A DNA stretch of 64,000 bases from Paraburkholderia eburnea (GTDB lineage Bacteria > Pseudomonadota > Gammaproteobacteria > Burkholderiales > Burkholderiaceae), in the NCBI RefSeq assembly GCF_002917095.1, contig NZ_PQGA01000009.1, forward strand, positions 62,001 through 126,000, in the 5' to 3' direction. The notes below the pieces were generated by a model. That model saw only the letters and a program-made list of their open reading frames with translations. It had not been told where the DNA came from and made no database searches. The position numbers and the translations under genes are program-made. Numbering within the stretch: position 1 is the first letter of the stretch; each line of letters starts with the position of its first letter. Below, in pieces: positions 62,582 through 64,000 of the stretch.

Positions 62582-63753
62582 AGCGGTTCGGGCTGGGCCG
62601 CATCGACAGCAGGCACAGCAGACACAGCAGGATTGGCGACGCGTACTTCGTGCTCGCCAAAACACATCGACACCGTGGTGCCCTGGCCCCATGTGGACTC
62701 GATCTTCAGACTGCCTCGCAAAGAGCGCATGACCCGGTTGCAGAAAATCATCCCCATGCCATGCCCGCCGTCCTGTGCATGGGTGGTCACGGGGTCGCGC
62801 AGCAGGCGCGCCTGAATCTCGGGCGGGATGCCCGTGCCGTTGTCGTGCACACGGATCTGGGGCGCGGCGCCGCCGGCGATCTCAATGCGCAATACCGGTT
62901 CGTCGGTCTTCGCGAGCGCGCGTAATGCATTGGCCAGCAGCGAGGACAGCACCAGCACCACGCAGTTGGGCATCGAGCGCACGACGAAGTCCGACTGAAG
63001 ATCCACGCTGACCCAATCGCGTTGCGGTCCCGAAAACGGCCAGCTGTCGAGCACGGCGGCGACCAGTTTCGCGGCGCTCGTGTCGCGCCCGGCGTCCGGT
63101 GCGAGCGCCGACGTGGCCGCGCTCTTGTTCAGTGTGTCCCAGAACGAGGAGATGAGCGCCATGCAATATTGGGCGTTGTTCAGCATCAACGTGGCTGCTT
63201 GCGCGATATCGCTCTGGCTGGACGGCGCGCTCAAATCGGCGGCGTTGTTCTGGACGTTGCCCGCGAACAGCGCAATGGTGGCGAGCGGCGTATTCAGTTC
63301 GTGGGCAAGAAACGCCAGTGTCTCGTTCATCGCGAGCAAGCGCTGCTGATGCGCCTCGCGTTCGCCGTGTCGCGACAGCGCTTCGCGCACGACGCCGCGA
63401 ATCGCGCTCACGCGCAGCGGCTTTTCCAGCACACGGAACACATTCCCGGAATTCACGGTTTGCAGCAGCATGTCCTTGTCCGCATAGGCGGTGACAAGAA
63501 TGCCGACAATATGCGGATAACGCCGCGCCGCTTCACCGAGCAGGCTCGCACCATCGTCGGTGGGCATACGGAAGTCGGTGACCAGCACGGCGATTTCAGC
63601 GTGATGGCGCGCGAGGATCGACAACGCCTCGTCTGCGTTGCGCGCGAGGTGGACGGGCCACGTGCCATCGATGGCACGTTCGAAATGCACGCGCGACAGC
63701 TCGTCGTCGTCGACGAAAAGAATGGAAAGCGGCGCCGCGGAAGGCTGGGTCAT
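62524..63753 (-). CDS. response regulator with C-terminal histidine kinase (PhcR-like)
   Basis: A 409-residue protein with the unusual REC-kinase order. The receiver is at residues 8-125 (VDDDELS, phospho-acceptor Asp60 in LVTDFRMPTDDG, Thr88, Lys111). A histidine-kinase core follows: His151 in FLAHELNTPLATI, the N-box SSLLANALRAL, DNGTGIPPE and GHGMGMIFCNRVMRSLRG. This arrangement matches PhcR of Ralstonia, which works with the PhcS kinase. It should receive phosphate from the convergent CqsS-like hybrid kinase or act on its output. The last 58 bases overlap that gene on the opposite strand. The 247 bases from 63754 to the right edge hold no gene I can support, apart from a hairpin (63914-63938) lacking a T-run. 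Confidence 0.85.
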   Translation of the reverse strand: MTQPSAAPLSILFVDDDELSRVHFERAIDGTWPVHLARNADEALSILARHHAEIAVLVTDFRMPTDDGASLLGEAARRYPHIVGILVTAYADKDMLLQTVNSGNVFRVLEKPLRVSAIRGVVREALSRHGEREAHQQRLLAMNETLAFLAHELNTPLATIALFAGNVQNNAADLSAPSSQSDIAQAATLMLNNAQYCMALISSFWDTLNKSAATSALAPDAGRDTSAAKLVAAVLDSWPFSGPQRDWVSVDLQSDFVVRSMPNCVVLVLSSLLANALRALAKTDEPVLRIEIAGGAAPQIRVHDNGTGIPPEIQARLLRDPVTTHAQDGGHGMGMIFCNRVMRSLRGSLKIESTWGQGTTVSMCFGEHEVRVANPAVSAVPAVDAAQPEPLQSSTNVRRESPNPVTTTK

Positions 63754-64000
63754 CGTGGTCCCGTCGATGAGCGTGTGTCAGTGGCGGCTCGCCGAATGCC
63801 TGCATAGGGCAGTCTCGACGGTATTTCTATGCGTGCCGAATCGCAAGGGCGGACGAGCCAGAGAGCGTCTGGAATGATAGCCTGGCGAGCGCCAGACACC
63901 GCGAGTCACGATCGTGCCGCCCTATTTGGGGGCGGCACGACAGACCACGAACACGTCGGGGCTCATCGGGACTTAATGGCGGCCCGGATCGTCATGCGGC

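Overview
The window looks like a high-GC beta-proteobacterial chromosome of the family Burkholderiaceae, most likely Paraburkholderia, Caballeronia or Burkholderia. Supporting signs are a DUF4148 small secreted protein, a Burkholderia-type general porin, YqiJ/YqiK flotillin, FabV, many LysR regulators, and an unusual density of c-di-GMP and two-component genes. The genus is an inference. No tRNA, rRNA, CRISPR array or intact mobile element was seen.

Left part (1-15 kb): a partial RsbRD-like sensor, a lone MlaC-like protein, an AI-2E permease with a long C-terminal extension, succinate-semialdehyde dehydrogenase (sad) divergent from its LysR regulator (ptrR), an MFS drug exporter divergent from a LysR gene, a lone tyrosine recombinase, yqiJ/yqiK, and an LCMT-type methyltransferase.

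Sugar block (15-23 kb): a LysR gene, an IlvD/Edd arabinonate-type dehydratase and a galactose/arabinose 1-dehydrogenase, then a convergent ABC importer operon (binding protein, permease, ATPase, FadR-type regulator). A decayed second permease lies upstream. Together they suggest import and non-phosphorylating oxidation of L-arabinose and/or D-galactose. FabV, a nucleotide-sugar-type oxidoreductase, another LysR gene, a porin with a BON protein, and a DUF4148 protein follow (23-30 kb).

Aromatic block (29.8-35.2 kb): hcaR divergent from hcaE-F-C-B-D, the 3-phenylpropionate/cinnamate dioxygenase pathway in the Escherichia coli gene order. It is followed by an IS3-family transposase remnant, a LuxR-type regulator and a large lipoprotein.

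Signalling block (40-64 kb): a CSS-EAL phosphodiesterase, a decayed diguanylate cyclase, an HD-domain protein, a GlxA-type regulator, a chemoreceptor, a PAS-GGDEF-EAL protein, an FRG-domain protein, NudK, a DeoR regulator and a dicarboxylate symporter. Within it are two loci that look like lipid-signal (quorum-sensing-like) systems. Locus A (45.4-49.0 kb) has a 7TM histidine kinase, a hot-dog enzyme of the enediyne-thioesterase type, and an atypical response regulator. Locus B (58.9-63.8 kb) has a ketoacyl synthase III, a CqsS-like hybrid kinase (HK-REC-REC-Hpt), and a convergent PhcR-like REC-kinase. Locus B pairs a FabH-type condensing enzyme with a CqsS-type sensor instead of CqsA or PhcB, and is the best candidate for an undescribed system in the window.
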